Below are positions 12,292 to 24,099 of a stretch of 64,000 nt of DNA, piece after piece. Position numbers and translations under genes: made by a program. Under the pieces are notes generated by a model. It was given only the letters and a program-made list of their open reading frames with translations. It did not search any database and was not told where the DNA came from. Source of the stretch: Beroe forskalii (Eukaryota > Ctenophora > Nuda > Beroida > Beroidae); NCBI GenBank assembly GCA_011033025.1, contig WFMF01000436.1, positions 1 through 64,000 of the forward strand, given 5' to 3'. Within the stretch, counting starts at the first letter, position 1. The number at the start of each line of letters is the position of its first letter.

Positions 12292-15117
12292 TTCTCATCT
12301 ATTTCCTCCCAGAGTCTCTATAAAGTTGAAAGGTTACACATACGCAGTGAGACTATTTCGAGTTTCATTGTTCTAGAGGGAGGGATATTGTCTGGTGTGG
12401 TTATGTAATGTTCAGTGGTATGTTCATTGATGCTTATTATGATCTTCGGTGTTCATTATTCTTGGTGCTTATTATGATTCAGTTTTCATCATTCTGTTCA
12501 TTATATTTTCAGTGTTCTGTTTTTTTGTGTTTATTATGATGTTCATGTTCAGTGCTCATTATTCTGTTTTTGGATGTTCATTACATTGTTAAGTGTTTAT
12601 TATTCTGTTAAGTGATGTTTATCATGATTTTCAGTGTTCATTGCTCCAGTTATTGATGCTTTTGATTGTGATCAGTGTTCATTACTCCGTTTATTAAAGT
12701 TTATTATGATGTTAACTATTGAGCTTGCCTATTATTATTGTGCTGATTTATTGTTCTGATTTTCTGTGATAATTATTGTTACTATCAAAATATATCATAT
12801 TTTTGTATTTTTCAGGTTTTCGCCATGAGATGTTGACTTGGTTAATGGTTATATTCACACCGAAATTGTTAGAACTATCATGGCAAAAGTAGGATCGGCG
12901 ATCCGTCGATCGTCAGTCTCTATCACTTCTTTTAGCTGCATAGCAAGAAAAAATACAATGAAAAGAATATCTTCGAATGACAGACACTCGGCCAGAGAAT
13001 GTCAGATGAAAATTACACCACTCGAAAAAGTGGAGGAAGTATATACATACAGCTCTAGCTGTGAACACATATAATCGAGAAGTGAACATGCCGACAAATG
13101 TGATGAAAGTTTACTTAGGAATACTGTAAAGCCACATATTTTCGCAGGTGCTATTTTTCACGTTTCTTTAAAATCAGACTAATTTCACGGTTTTAATTTT
13201 AACGCATTTCAATATCCCTTGAAGATAAACCAGTGCTTGTACGTGGTCATTTAACGTTTTCGCTAATTGCTGTAAACCTTGATAGCCGGTGATTGTACAA
13301 AGGCAAAAGTAATGAGGTGTCTTGTTCGTCTATGTTTACTTAAGTGTGTCTGTCAGACATTACAGCATGTCATTTGTAAACGATACTGAGATCTTAGTTG
13401 AGGGCTTAATGTTTCTAATGAGACACTTCAGTTGAAAAAATAATGCCTCGATGGCAAACCAATCTATCGAATACTTAAGAGGGAATAACGGCAAATGAAT
13501 TGGACTCGAAAAACGCAGATATATAAATTTATCTCCAAAATTGAAAATTAACTTCACGTCTGATATTTTCGCGGATTTTCTTTTCCAAATAAATTCGCGA
13601 AAATTAATGCCTCGCGATAATTAATGGCTTTACTTAGGAATAAGTAAACCAGAAATACAATAAATATTTGTTAGCCATATATAAATATACAGAACAAAAT
13701 ATATACGGTAATATATAATGGCTGGTAAAAGTATGTATGAATGTACGTTAAAATTAACTCAAGCAATTAACTATAACTATCTTTTACTTCTACTGTTTGC
13801 CATCAAAAGCTTGGCTTTATGAACACTTTATATACACCATACAATAACATACCAGTTTAACATCCCCTAGTAGAGCTTTCTAGCTATTCTATTATTTCGG
13901 TCTGACATTACTGTGGTTTTCATTTAACAAGACTGTAAACTTCTAGTTCTAATTCTAATTACAATTCTTGAGAATCTATTGAGCTATTGGAGATCTCTGA
14001 ATGAATAAAGTATTGGGGGGCTCCAGCCCCTCCCCTAAACCCTGCTAAAACGGCCCCGAAATAATCTAACACAAATGACGGTGAAAATATGAAAATCTTA
14101 CTCATCGCATAAAAATAAAACGTGGCTTTCTGTATTGAACCTTGTCTGAGAAATATTTTCCCTCGTCAAGTTAATGTAATCAAATGATTATGTATTATTA
14201 TTTAATGACTAGAATATTTATAGGATATTAGGTCATACCGCTCAAATATTGACTTGTCCAAAGAGCAATAGACTAGATTTATTTGGGAAATTATCCCACA
14301 AATTGAAGGCCTCAAAATTCTAAATTCCTCGCATCATTTAACTTTTTCAACGGATCATCAGAATATCATCTGCTCGAAATAAGTGGAAGGTGCGATGACA
14401 AAAGTAAAACCTCGTTACAGGTAAAATATCATCGCTCAGAGCCCATGCACTGCGATTTGCATCTCATATCCATAAGTAATAATTTAGTCCAGTAGCCCCT
14501 ATACAAATCCTTTAGAAGTGACTCAATACGTGGGATGCCCTTGTAAAAGAGTACAAAGCGTAACAATCCCCTCCACTGTAACAAATTTCAATATATTCAT
14601 AAACCTTGCATTGTACAGCATATATTATTGAGCGCTAGACTATACGTGTATGATATCATAATACTGGGTACAATATATATGAGTTTTTGTAGGTGCAGTT
14701 ACCATAAAACTCCAAATCTCAGCCTTTTTGGTGGATATACATGAGGGGTTATTCATGAAAAAGGTGATAATGATAGAGCCTAGAAGTCATTATCCTTTGG
14801 AAGACAAAGGACATTCATGGAATGGGCAGACTGATAAAGCGTTAAGATGGCCAGGGGTCGCATCCTTTTTACCCATTTTACCTGGAAAATTGCCAGAAGG
14901 GACAGTGACACAGGGATCAAAAGTCGCGTTCTAGAAATGCCATATTGTGAGCCAAAACTAAAAGTCACAACAATAAGATCTTATAGTAAGATCTTAGCTC
15001 GAGTGATATGTGGTGTTTTCATCACGTAACAGCACTTCAGGAAAATACTCTGCAATACCCACAATATAATATGATCTCGGAGTAAACACAGAACTTGCAG
15101 GAGACATATGGGTTAAG

Positions 15118-15160
15118 ATGACGTCATTATCATAGCTCAAAGTGGTGAATTGATGACGTT
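15118..15160 (+). repeat. 44 bp dispersed motif, reference copy d
   Basis: It starts ATGACGTCATTATCATAG and ends AGTGGTGAATTGATGACGTT. The left end holds the cyclic-AMP response element palindrome TGACGTCA. Six other copies in both orientations share the end blocks and the distance between them, while the middle ten bases vary. They are scattered over about 28.6 kb, mostly in introns or intergenic DNA, so they behave like a dispersed short element or a recurring regulatory module. Confidence 0.75.
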
Positions 15161-16287
15161 GGACTGAAGGTTATATGTCTGCAGGGGGTATAAGTAATAT
15201 CTACTTTATGTGAAAAGTATGAGTGATACTGTCAGATGTTCCTAGGTGTGTTATCATTGCTAGTAGGGGGTAGAACTAAGTGGTTTGTCGTTAACCCTTG
15301 ATTGTTATTACTATTTTTGTTTGCAGTCATGCTATTTTTATTTTCTGTTTTATGATATTTACTGTTTTATGTCTTTTATTGTTGTGCTGTAAGATACGAT
15401 TGATGTGTATGTTAGTTGAAGTCAAAATTCACCTTCAGATTGTCAATAAATAAGGGAAGAACAAAAATAGAAAAGTATTAGAAATTAAAAAGATAAAACT
15501 CAGATTCTCAATAAATTAGGGAATAAAAAAGAAATAAATCAACAATAGAAGAAAAAACTAACCAATTAAGCAACTGCAAGTAGAAGAACCCAAGCAGAAT
15601 GTACGACACAACACCGACTACTGTATACTAGGTGTCAATATATTTAACTAAACCAGCAGGTCTGTAGGGTATATAATAAGGGCTCGCTGCACGCACACCC
15701 GCCGTGTGTTGTTTAACAGCAAGGAAGTGCTTTACCACCCCCTCCCAAGACAACAATAGACCAGAATGTGTGCTCACAGGTCCATGCTTTGGACCGGCAA
15801 ATTGATGACGTTTATTTAGTCGGCGTATATAATATGGTTTGCATTCGCACTGCCTGCAAACTATAAGGTCCAGGCTGTGTAGTATGCTGCCATGGGTGCG
15901 TGGGCTCCCAACACTCTCTTTCTCCCTCTCCTCTCTATTCTCTCCTCTCTTTTCTCTTCAGCGAGTGCCCTACATTTTGTACGGCTTCGTCAGCCTCACG
16001 GCAGTATAATTATAAGAATATATATTGATAATAGTATGAAATATTGTACCCTACTAAGGTACTGTCTGCAGCAGCAGGCTCAGTGGAATGTATAATTTAC
16101 TGCAGCTCTGAGACCAACTTGGACTTCAGGGTTGGTCGTATTGAAAGTTTGGGACTATTGTTTGGTTCAAGGTTGTTGTTGGCTGAAGGTTCAAATAACA
16201 TGTGAAAATGCCTAAGTGTCTGCAAAAGCCTAAGCGTCTTCTTCTTTCTAGTCCTACACACCCTCATTTTCATCGTCCTTCCTCTCC

Positions 16288-16380
16288 CTCACGGCTCTCT
16301 TTTTCTTCTTTTTTCTTCTCTTTCTTTTTTTTCTTTTTTTTCTCTTTTCTTCTTTTTTCTTCTTCTTTTATTTTCTCATC
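16288..16380. repeat. Pyrimidine (T/C) tract
   Basis: About 90 bases consist almost only of T and C on the + strand. The predicted Phe/Ser-rich peptide across it is a by-product of the tract. Confidence 0.85.
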
Positions 16381-17854
16381 CTCACCTCAACTCCTTCATC
16401 ATGCACCCATAGTTTTTCTACACATCGGTCATTCGCCGTACTGACTTTTGATTTGTCCAAAAATAAATGATGCAATTTCTTGACAGTCAACAATTCTAAA
16501 CAGAAAAAACGAATAAATCTACAAAAAAAGAATGATTTATTAGTTCAAAAAACGGAACAAAATAATTTGACACCAAAGCCTATTGCGTGTCAAATGTCTT
16601 TTCATAATAATGAAAATTAATAAAATCTTAAATCATATTTTCCAAAATTTGCAATAAACAAACAATTTCACTGCAAAGGAGGTAAGTATATGCAGTTGTA
16701 AATAAACCAACTTATCAAACAGAAATATGAAATATCTTCGTCCAAAAAAGTTAAAGAAACGAAATAAAATCAACATGGGCGGAAATGCTGCATAGATGCA
16801 TGATTTCAAATGTATAATTTTAGAATTTTGCGTCAGTTGATGGAAATTTTCCCCGTAGTAGGAGATGATCAGCTGGGTTCACAGAACGCTCCTCATTCCT
16901 CTTAAAAAGGAAGAGGAAGTTGTCATGCGATCCTTATGACGAATAAAATTAAGAAATTAGTACAACCGTACGCAGTGACTTATATCATTTGAGAGATAAT
17001 ATATAACTCATTCGGTTCAAAATATCTTGAAGCACATAATTATACGCATAGGATGTACTGTAGTTTATATATCAGCCAAATAATAATAAAATTCTGATCC
17101 AACGTATGACATGTAGATTTAGTGGACTAAAATGAATGCACTGTAAAGGCGCTACGTGCTAGGGATTGCTTCAGGCTTTTGAGTTTGACTTGTGTCGCAA
17201 TTGTCTTGACCAAATTCTGCACAATTGTTGACGTTCCACTGCCCATTCGTCCGGGTGGACCTTTATGTTATTCAACCGGGCAGGTCTTATTTTAGTATTT
17301 TCCGGGTTACAACAAATTCTGCCCAATGCGCAGAGTATATTATATATGATATATCCGTATTATAACCCAGCAGGTAGATAATTAATGCTAATTAGTATTT
17401 CAATGTATAATTTATAAGAGGGATTCACCAAAATACATTAATGAATTTATTTACACCAGTCTACTATTATGGGAGATGCTGCGAACGTCCACGACATTGT
17501 GCTGTGTATCACTGTTATAAGACCAAATTTGAATAATGTAGCTAACCATAATATGCTCATTGCTCAGCATATGCGACCGGAGATAATTATATTTCGGAGA
17601 TAATTATTTATAAGTAGCCCCTAATTGATGATTACTCAAAACGCATACTTTCCTTGATATTTAACAAACCGTCGCGTCAATTGCCGTGTAGGTACCAACT
17701 TGAGTCAGACGAAAACTTATAAAATTTGATACGCCGAGTGACAAATTATAATTTGATTAATTTTTAATTACTGTTATAAAATTAGATGACACTCTAGAGA
17801 CTAGACATAAGTCAAAGTGTCGGAACATCAGGCAATTAATAATTTAATATGTCT

Positions 17855-18140
17855 ACACGTATCTATACGCATCTGCAGTCTACACGTATCAAACTCAATA
17901 AATTTCTATAACGTATCTAACTACACGGTACGTATCTCCCGCGATTAATATCTGCACGTGTCTAACCTAACGTACCTAACCCAATGAATATCTCTACGTA
18001 TCTAACTCAATAAATATCTGCACGTTGACGTATCTAACCCTAGATATATGAACATGTAATCTAACTCAATAAACTCATCTGCACGTATCTAACTCAAGGA
18101 AATCTGCACGTATCGACACCTATCTAGCACACAATAAACA
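17855..18140. repeat. Degenerate tandem repeat, about 25-28 bp period
   Basis: Words such as CGTATCTAACTCAATAAA and TATCTGCACGTATCTA recur about ten times with indels, giving a ragged tandem array without coding capacity. Confidence 0.7.
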
Positions 18141-18450
18141 TATCCACACGGAAACAGTAACAATTTATATTATTTATCAAGTTTAGCACTACTTGCCTTA
18201 GGACGGGCGAGCTATTTATATAATAATCTAAAATATATAGGAATACTTAACATTCTCAGCTATTATAATATACGGTACGTTGATATATAAAAACCTGGAC
18301 GAGAATATAATAATTGTTAATACTTTTTGTTAAGAAAATTTGACAAAATTCTTGAAAAAAAAATAATTCTATATTGGGCAAGCAGTAAAAGAGTTGGGGA
18401 GGTACGGGCTACTGGCCATTAATAAATGGCACGTGCAAATAATTTCGATA

Positions 18451-18493
18451 GTGACGTCATTATCAGAGTTTAGAGAAGTGAAGTGATGACGAC
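18451..18493 (+). repeat. 44 bp dispersed motif, copy e
   Basis: It begins GTGACGTCATTATCAGAG and ends GAAGTGATGACGACG. Confidence 0.65.
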
Positions 18494-18937
18494 GTAGCGT
18501 CTATTTCTCTTCCAAGGGTCACAATAACATGCAGCCAGGCTGCTGCTATGCAGGGTTTCAGGCGCTAATTACATTTGTACTTCCTGTGCAAACTATATTG
18601 CTGGAGAGTTTTGACTCTATAGTTATGTGTAATAAGTTCCATTAATTAATTGGTGGACGAGGCTAATATATTTCCTTTTTTGACATTACTCTTCTTTGAC
18701 ACCAGTCCAACTTGACAGTCCAATTTCTGACACCAGTACACCACTCTACCGTCATTTCACTTGACATTTGACACAAGTTTAAACCTTTACCTAACAATTT
18801 TATTTGGCAACGATCACCCTCAGGTTCAATCGAAAGAGAATTACAAATGGTAAAATAATATCCATCCGCAATACATCACAATATTATCATGGTAAATGTA
18901 GAAAATGATTGAAGGTTCTCAGAGGAAATAGTTTTAC

Positions 18938-19109
18938 CTGGAGTTATGTCGTAGAGAGGCATTATTCTTCGTGGGGCAACTACTTCCTTAACAACTAGAT
19001 TTATCTGGTGTGTGGTGTGAAGGAGGGTTAGATCTGGCTTGGTGTGTTCCTCCTCTGGATTAGCTGTCTTTGTGGGATGTATTCCTCTTGTTGGATGTAT
19101 TCCTCTTGT
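18938..19109 (-). CDS. Putative upstream coding exon, possibly of the EF-hand gene
   Basis: On the - strand this 172-base stretch is open, ends at a good donor (CTCCAG|GTAAAA) and follows an AG. It contains a duplicated hexapeptide-like unit (RGIHPT RGIHPT) and the protein-like phrase INLVVKEVVAPRRIMPLYD. It ends one base into a codon. Joined to an AG acceptor at 9613-9612 it would continue in frame as an N-terminal extension of the EF-hand protein (reading E-I-V-R-M-S-K-K). The acceptor upstream of this exon has a weak pyrimidine tract and no start codon is visible. It could instead belong to another gene or be chance. Confidence 0.35.
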
Positions 19110-22100
19110 CTATTTTATCAGCAGCTGGTCAAAAATATAGATTAAAAGAGTTAAACAAATCTAAAAAGATAAATGTGCAAGTGATATATGTTCCGAGTCT
19201 TAAATTTTGTACATGCAAGCGTTAAAATCAAATAGAAAGAATTCGCACCTCAGTGTATTTCATAATTTCATGTGAGTGTGAAGTAGGTTGCCGTAGAGTT
19301 TCAAGATTTACTTACGAATCTATTTAATTTTCATAACATTCCCAATGGTTTTTGGAAAATATTGATTAGTTAGAACTAAATAGAGAAACAACAAAAGCAG
19401 AAAGGCCATTAGGCCAACTTGTAAACAAATAGCTCATTGAAACAAATAGCTCATTTATACAATCGATATATCATTGACAGAAGAAAATTGGTTTAAGATA
19501 TCCTAGCGATAATTTGATTCAGTAAATTATTTAATCTAACAAGATTCAATAATAGCAAGATTTATCAGACTCGTTAAATCTAACTTAAGATTTTCTAATG
19601 TTGATAATGATAAAATATATCGATGATGAAAAGGTAGATAAATTTCGTGGAATTGCATTAAATTCCAAAATTGGGATCGTATGGGATTTTCCTTCATTGA
19701 CATGAACACCTATCGAAATGTTACTCAAATACGTAAGCAAATTGCATTAGACCAAAAACAGATCCATTTCCACTGCCGAAACAAACAATATTTTATGGGT
19801 GCGTACTATGGAATGACTTGAAGTTGAATAATCCAAATATAGGAAATCCATATAGGAAATCCATGAGCATTTAGGAAATCAAATAATATATTCTATATTT
19901 TAATGTCCATGGTGGCAATAGAACTAGACATGGTACCTACAAGTTAAATTGATTCCTGACTCATAAACTGTTTAACAATCTAGCTCTGCATCCAACTGAC
20001 AGCTTCATAATTTGTTTCAGAGTTTTGACCTTATTTTATTGGATCATGAGCAGATCAAGGTTCATGTTGAACTGCACGTATAATATCTAGTTTTCATTAA
20101 TATCTATTGAAAGTTCGTGATTGTCTAGTTTTGATCATTTTATTTTGTTGGTAAATTAACAAATTAATCTCGCACCATCGGCACTCGATTTTGTCACTAT
20201 ACCATTGAATATTGTTATGAAATACTCAGAGAAGAGTTGAGGGAAGAACAGTGATCGCTTGTTCTGGAGAGGTTGACATAAACATTTCTCATAAATCGAA
20301 CTTGTCTGCAGAGATCATTGCATTTAGGAATTGACATAAACCTAACCTAGACCCTAACATGAAATCCTGACTCAAACCTTAACCCCTTCTCTAATCCTAA
20401 GCTCCACTGTAACCATAAACCTTACCTTATTTATGCCCTTATTCTAACCCCCACATTTACCCTTACCTTTAGAGTTTTGCAGTTACCGGAAATGCCTGGA
20501 AATGATTCCAATTCAGTACCTACCGAATACTGGATTTATCATAAAAGTGTACGGCCCCGAACCATATATAAGATGATAAATTTAACATTTATGTAGGCAA
20601 GCAATGAATATGAATTGTGTCGTAGCTATAGTTATCACAGGACACAGGTGACAACAAGCTGTAATCTTGCTCTAGTGATGTATTTGCCAAACGAAAAACA
20701 GCGAAACATTATCAAGGGGAATGCATAAATACCGACATCAATAATGGTCGATATAATTATCTTCTGTGGAACTATATAATAAGTCTCGATAATTTCATTA
20801 TAAGATTGACGTTAAATGCACTGTGGGGTACGGGTGGTTTCATTAATTTGGTAGAATTTGACCGTCTATTTCAATTAAGGCAGCGTGATATTTTTGATAG
20901 ACCTTTAATCTAATCATATTAGCGTCAAGAACCCTCGAAGATACCTACAAGCAGTTTGGTAATGCAATTCATGATTTTTTTTGCATATCGTTATGAAACA
21001 AACTTGCCTTTAGATCATGATGGACGTTTTGGCAATGTTTTTTGCAATGGAATACTCTCCTTGTTACCTCCTTTCCCAGTTTTTACTTGTCAGACGTTGT
21101 CTGACCCCCTTGCCTTCGGTGGAAATAATGGTCAGACAAATAATGGTCAGACAACGTCAGACAAGAATATAAATCCAAGATCTGGTTGTAAGATTTCTTT
21201 TCGATTCCGAACATATTGGATTTATAGCATCAGCACTCCCAGTATTTACGCATGATTTGATACTAAAACTAAGTTAAAGAAAAAAGAAGACTAAGAAGCA
21301 ATCGTCTGTGCGTAAATTGAAACTACAAGTCAAAGAAAAAGTAAAAAGTGGCTTAGTAAAAGGCTGATTCACATAACATCGCTCTCCATGATGGTTAAGC
21401 GATGAAACCCACGAAGCCCTCACATCTACGAATGTGAAGAATAAAAACCGGAACGAGATGCATGATAAAGGCAATCAGCTATAAAGTAGGCATATGGTTA
21501 CCGAGTAAGAGGGCTTATGGTTACCTTGTTGTAAAACGCTGGCTTCCACGGTACCCGTAAAACACATAATCTCGGTTTTAATGTGTGTGTGTGACAGTGT
21601 GAGAGATGTTGAGAAGGTTTCGAAGTAGAAGAATATGATGAATTTATTGTGCTGCGCTACTTTTTACAACCACGCAGCGATGGTGACAATATTTTACACT
21701 AAACACAATATACTCATACTAATGGAGCAATGGGGGTAGGATTTTATTTTCTTGAAGAACTTTCATATATATAACTTTAAAGAGGTATTTAGCGTCGATC
21801 ACATCTGATATATGTCACTGGAACTAAGTCAGCGGAGCGGTGGTTTTATAATATAAGTGTACAGTGTATCGTTTAGTATCGTATGATGTCGTTTAGCAGT
21901 ACTGGAATATAGGCTCATTATCTGCCAGCAGATCACTTAGTATCTATATCAAAGATGGACCATTTACCTTAAACAGATGTGTCGCGACATATGGGAATCA
22001 TTCTATGATGTCTAGGGCTCTGAGGGGGCATGCAGAACACGCTATTAGGCTGACAGCTGATATACACAGTCCTGATTCTGATTTCTGAATAATTTCCACG

Positions 22101-22337
22101 AAAGCACCGTATGTGCGTACGTGATATTGATTCAACAGTATAATCACGTACGTACAGTAACACGATGTTGCACGAAATTTGAGATTGGATGATGTTCTCA
22201 TCCTGCCTGGGTCTATCAAGTATCAAACCCTGTAGATCAGAATGTACGCAAAATCACAGTTCATGATTCCCATGTATGCATAAAGTAAGTTTGGCAACGG
22301 CATAGAAGAGTGACTATAAAATTGGTGGCAGCTGTCA

Positions 22338-22373
22338 GGGGTAAACTGTCCTGCCGGCAGGACAGTTTACCCC
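22338..22373. repeat. Perfect 36 bp palindrome
   Basis: Two 18-base halves (GGGGTAAACTGTCCTGCC and its reverse complement) meet with no spacer. Such spacerless perfect palindromes are usually unstable, so its survival in the assembly is notable. Confidence 0.9.
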
Positions 22374-22527
22374 GCGACAATCCAAGACTTTAAATCAGTG
22401 GCAAATGTAGACTATTCACCGCTTGCAGGTGATGCACTACTACTGAGACACTGTAGCTGAGTAAATTCAAGTGACATAGTCAAACTGAGAGGTGCAACTG
22501 TGAACTGAAGATCACATGTGAGGAACC

Positions 22528-22718
22528 GGTCATTTCATCTCACGACATTTCATCTCACAACACTCAACCTCGTTATATAGTAACTCCGATCAAAGATTAG
22601 AGTCTCAGTCATGGTTAGCTTTAGAGTGAGAGTTTGGGTTAATCGGTTAGGGTTAAGGTTAGAGTCAGGAGTCAGGAAAAGGAGATGAAGTGTCCTGAGA
22701 TGAAATGTCGTACACCCC
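22528..22718. mobile_element. MITE copy 2 with telomere-like core
   Basis: It has the same arrangement as the copy at 4815. The left end has CATTTCATCTCACGACATTT and the right end has GATGAAATGTCGTACACCCC, with a G-rich TTAGGGTTAAGG-like core between. The core is shorter than in copy 1 and inverted relative to it (G-rich here on the + strand, C-rich there). Flanking direct repeats are not clear. Confidence 0.75.
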
Positions 22719-24039
22719 ACTGGTGAAACCTCAAATGCCATGAAACATTACAAAGTTACAAAGCAGACTAAATACCGTGTGGTAACAGGGGGATCGTTTC
22801 CCCCGCAAAGTATTAAAGGGTTATGTGAGAGTAGTGCGTACCGGTAAAGGAGACTGCAGGAGTAAAGGGGAAATAGGAGAGCAATTATCACCGGATGAAA
22901 TTACAACTTCAAAATATTGGAGTAAATCCATAAAGTGGGGCACTCTCTGTTTCTCTGTTATCGCTTCAGAAGTTCCGATATATATTTATTTTTAGCCTTG
23001 GCTTGGTGCCAGGCAACTAATTGAATCAAATACTTCATGCTGAGATCACCGATGAGATTTAATGAAATTTTCCAATTCATTCGAAGGTAGTCACTGGAGC
23101 TTCTGATTTCAAGCCTTCGAGTAATTACGAAACATTTTTGGGAACAAACGCAGGGAGAATGAATTAATGCCACGACGCGAGGAAAAATGTCGTACGCCGG
23201 TTTGTGCAGATGTTTTTCAGGTGATTTGTCACCCTTCATCCCAGTCTCATTTCAATAAATTAACATTAAGGTAGTCCAAATCAGCCTATGTACTAAATCT
23301 GATTTCATTAAATTCTGAGATTATATGATAAAAGTAAAACAAGATTTCTCGAATTAATTGCAATATAGAAACTAAGATTAACAAATTTTAACTACAAAAT
23401 TCTTCCCCGTAAGTTACAAAATCAACTCGTTCAACAAAGGGGATTCTTTATAAGTCATCGTCATTCACAATTGAAAATACTACAACATTTTCATTTGCGT
23501 TTCCTTTCAATGTTAAACTTGAATCATCATCACTTTCAAGAAATAAAAGAAATGGTTTAAGACACATGCAAAATGTCAACTCTTTGAAAAATGGCATGTT
23601 CCGTTAGAACGAATATTTTTCAGATTTTCAACTTCGGCCTTTTTCAATAACAAGACTAGTATACCTGAAATACTGAAAGGTTTTCTCAGGATTAATAGCA
23701 CAATTGGAAATTTGCATAATTAATCAGTCAAACAATCGTGGCATTCAGGGCACGATCGATGATAATAATAAATCATTCAACATGACACTCTCATACCATA
23801 AATAGAAATATTAACAATGTTATTAATAAAACAAACACCACATCATATTCTTCGACAAATGAGGAAATGTTCAATGTTTCACCATATCGATTATTGTGCC
23901 AACTTAACGTCTCTCATCTGTATTCATCGACAAACCATATGGCAACACGGTTCGTTCCAAAAGTTAAAAAGGAATAAAATATAAAATTTTCAAATTCCGT
24001 ATCAAAATGGCGTCCAATAGTTGTCAAATGATGGTTATA

Positions 24040-24045
24040 TTTAAT
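24040..24045 (-). terminator. Candidate polyadenylation signal ATTAAA of the PDZ-LIM gene
   Basis: On the - strand ATTAAA lies about 55 bases after the stop codon of the last LIM exon. Confidence 0.35.
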
Positions 24046-24099
24046 TCCAATCACTTAAAATCTTGATTCGTGTTCTTGCAAAAGAATCCTAGTCATGTC

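Larger units (their letters stand above)
9641..18937. other. Gene-poor region, intergenic or long 5' intron
   Basis: I found no exon with recognisable family similarity. Open frames at 11110-11445, 12838-13074 and 14728-14934 have random-looking composition and no codon-level support. Distinct structures are listed separately: five copies of a 44 bp motif, a pyrimidine tract and a degenerate repeat. From about 12400 to 12720 the sequence is a loose repetition of TGTTCATTATTCTGTT-type words. If the exon at 18938-19109 belongs to the EF-hand gene, this stretch is its first intron. Confidence 0.5.
19110..24039. other. Gene-poor region between the LIM gene 3' end and the possible exon at 19 kb
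   Basis: I saw no recognisable exon. It contains degenerate CCTAACCC-type words near 20340-20470 without MITE ends, a GT-rich patch near 21580-21600, an imperfect inverted repeat around GTACGTGAT/ATCACGTAC at about 22116-22155, and the palindrome and MITE listed separately. Confidence 0.5.
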
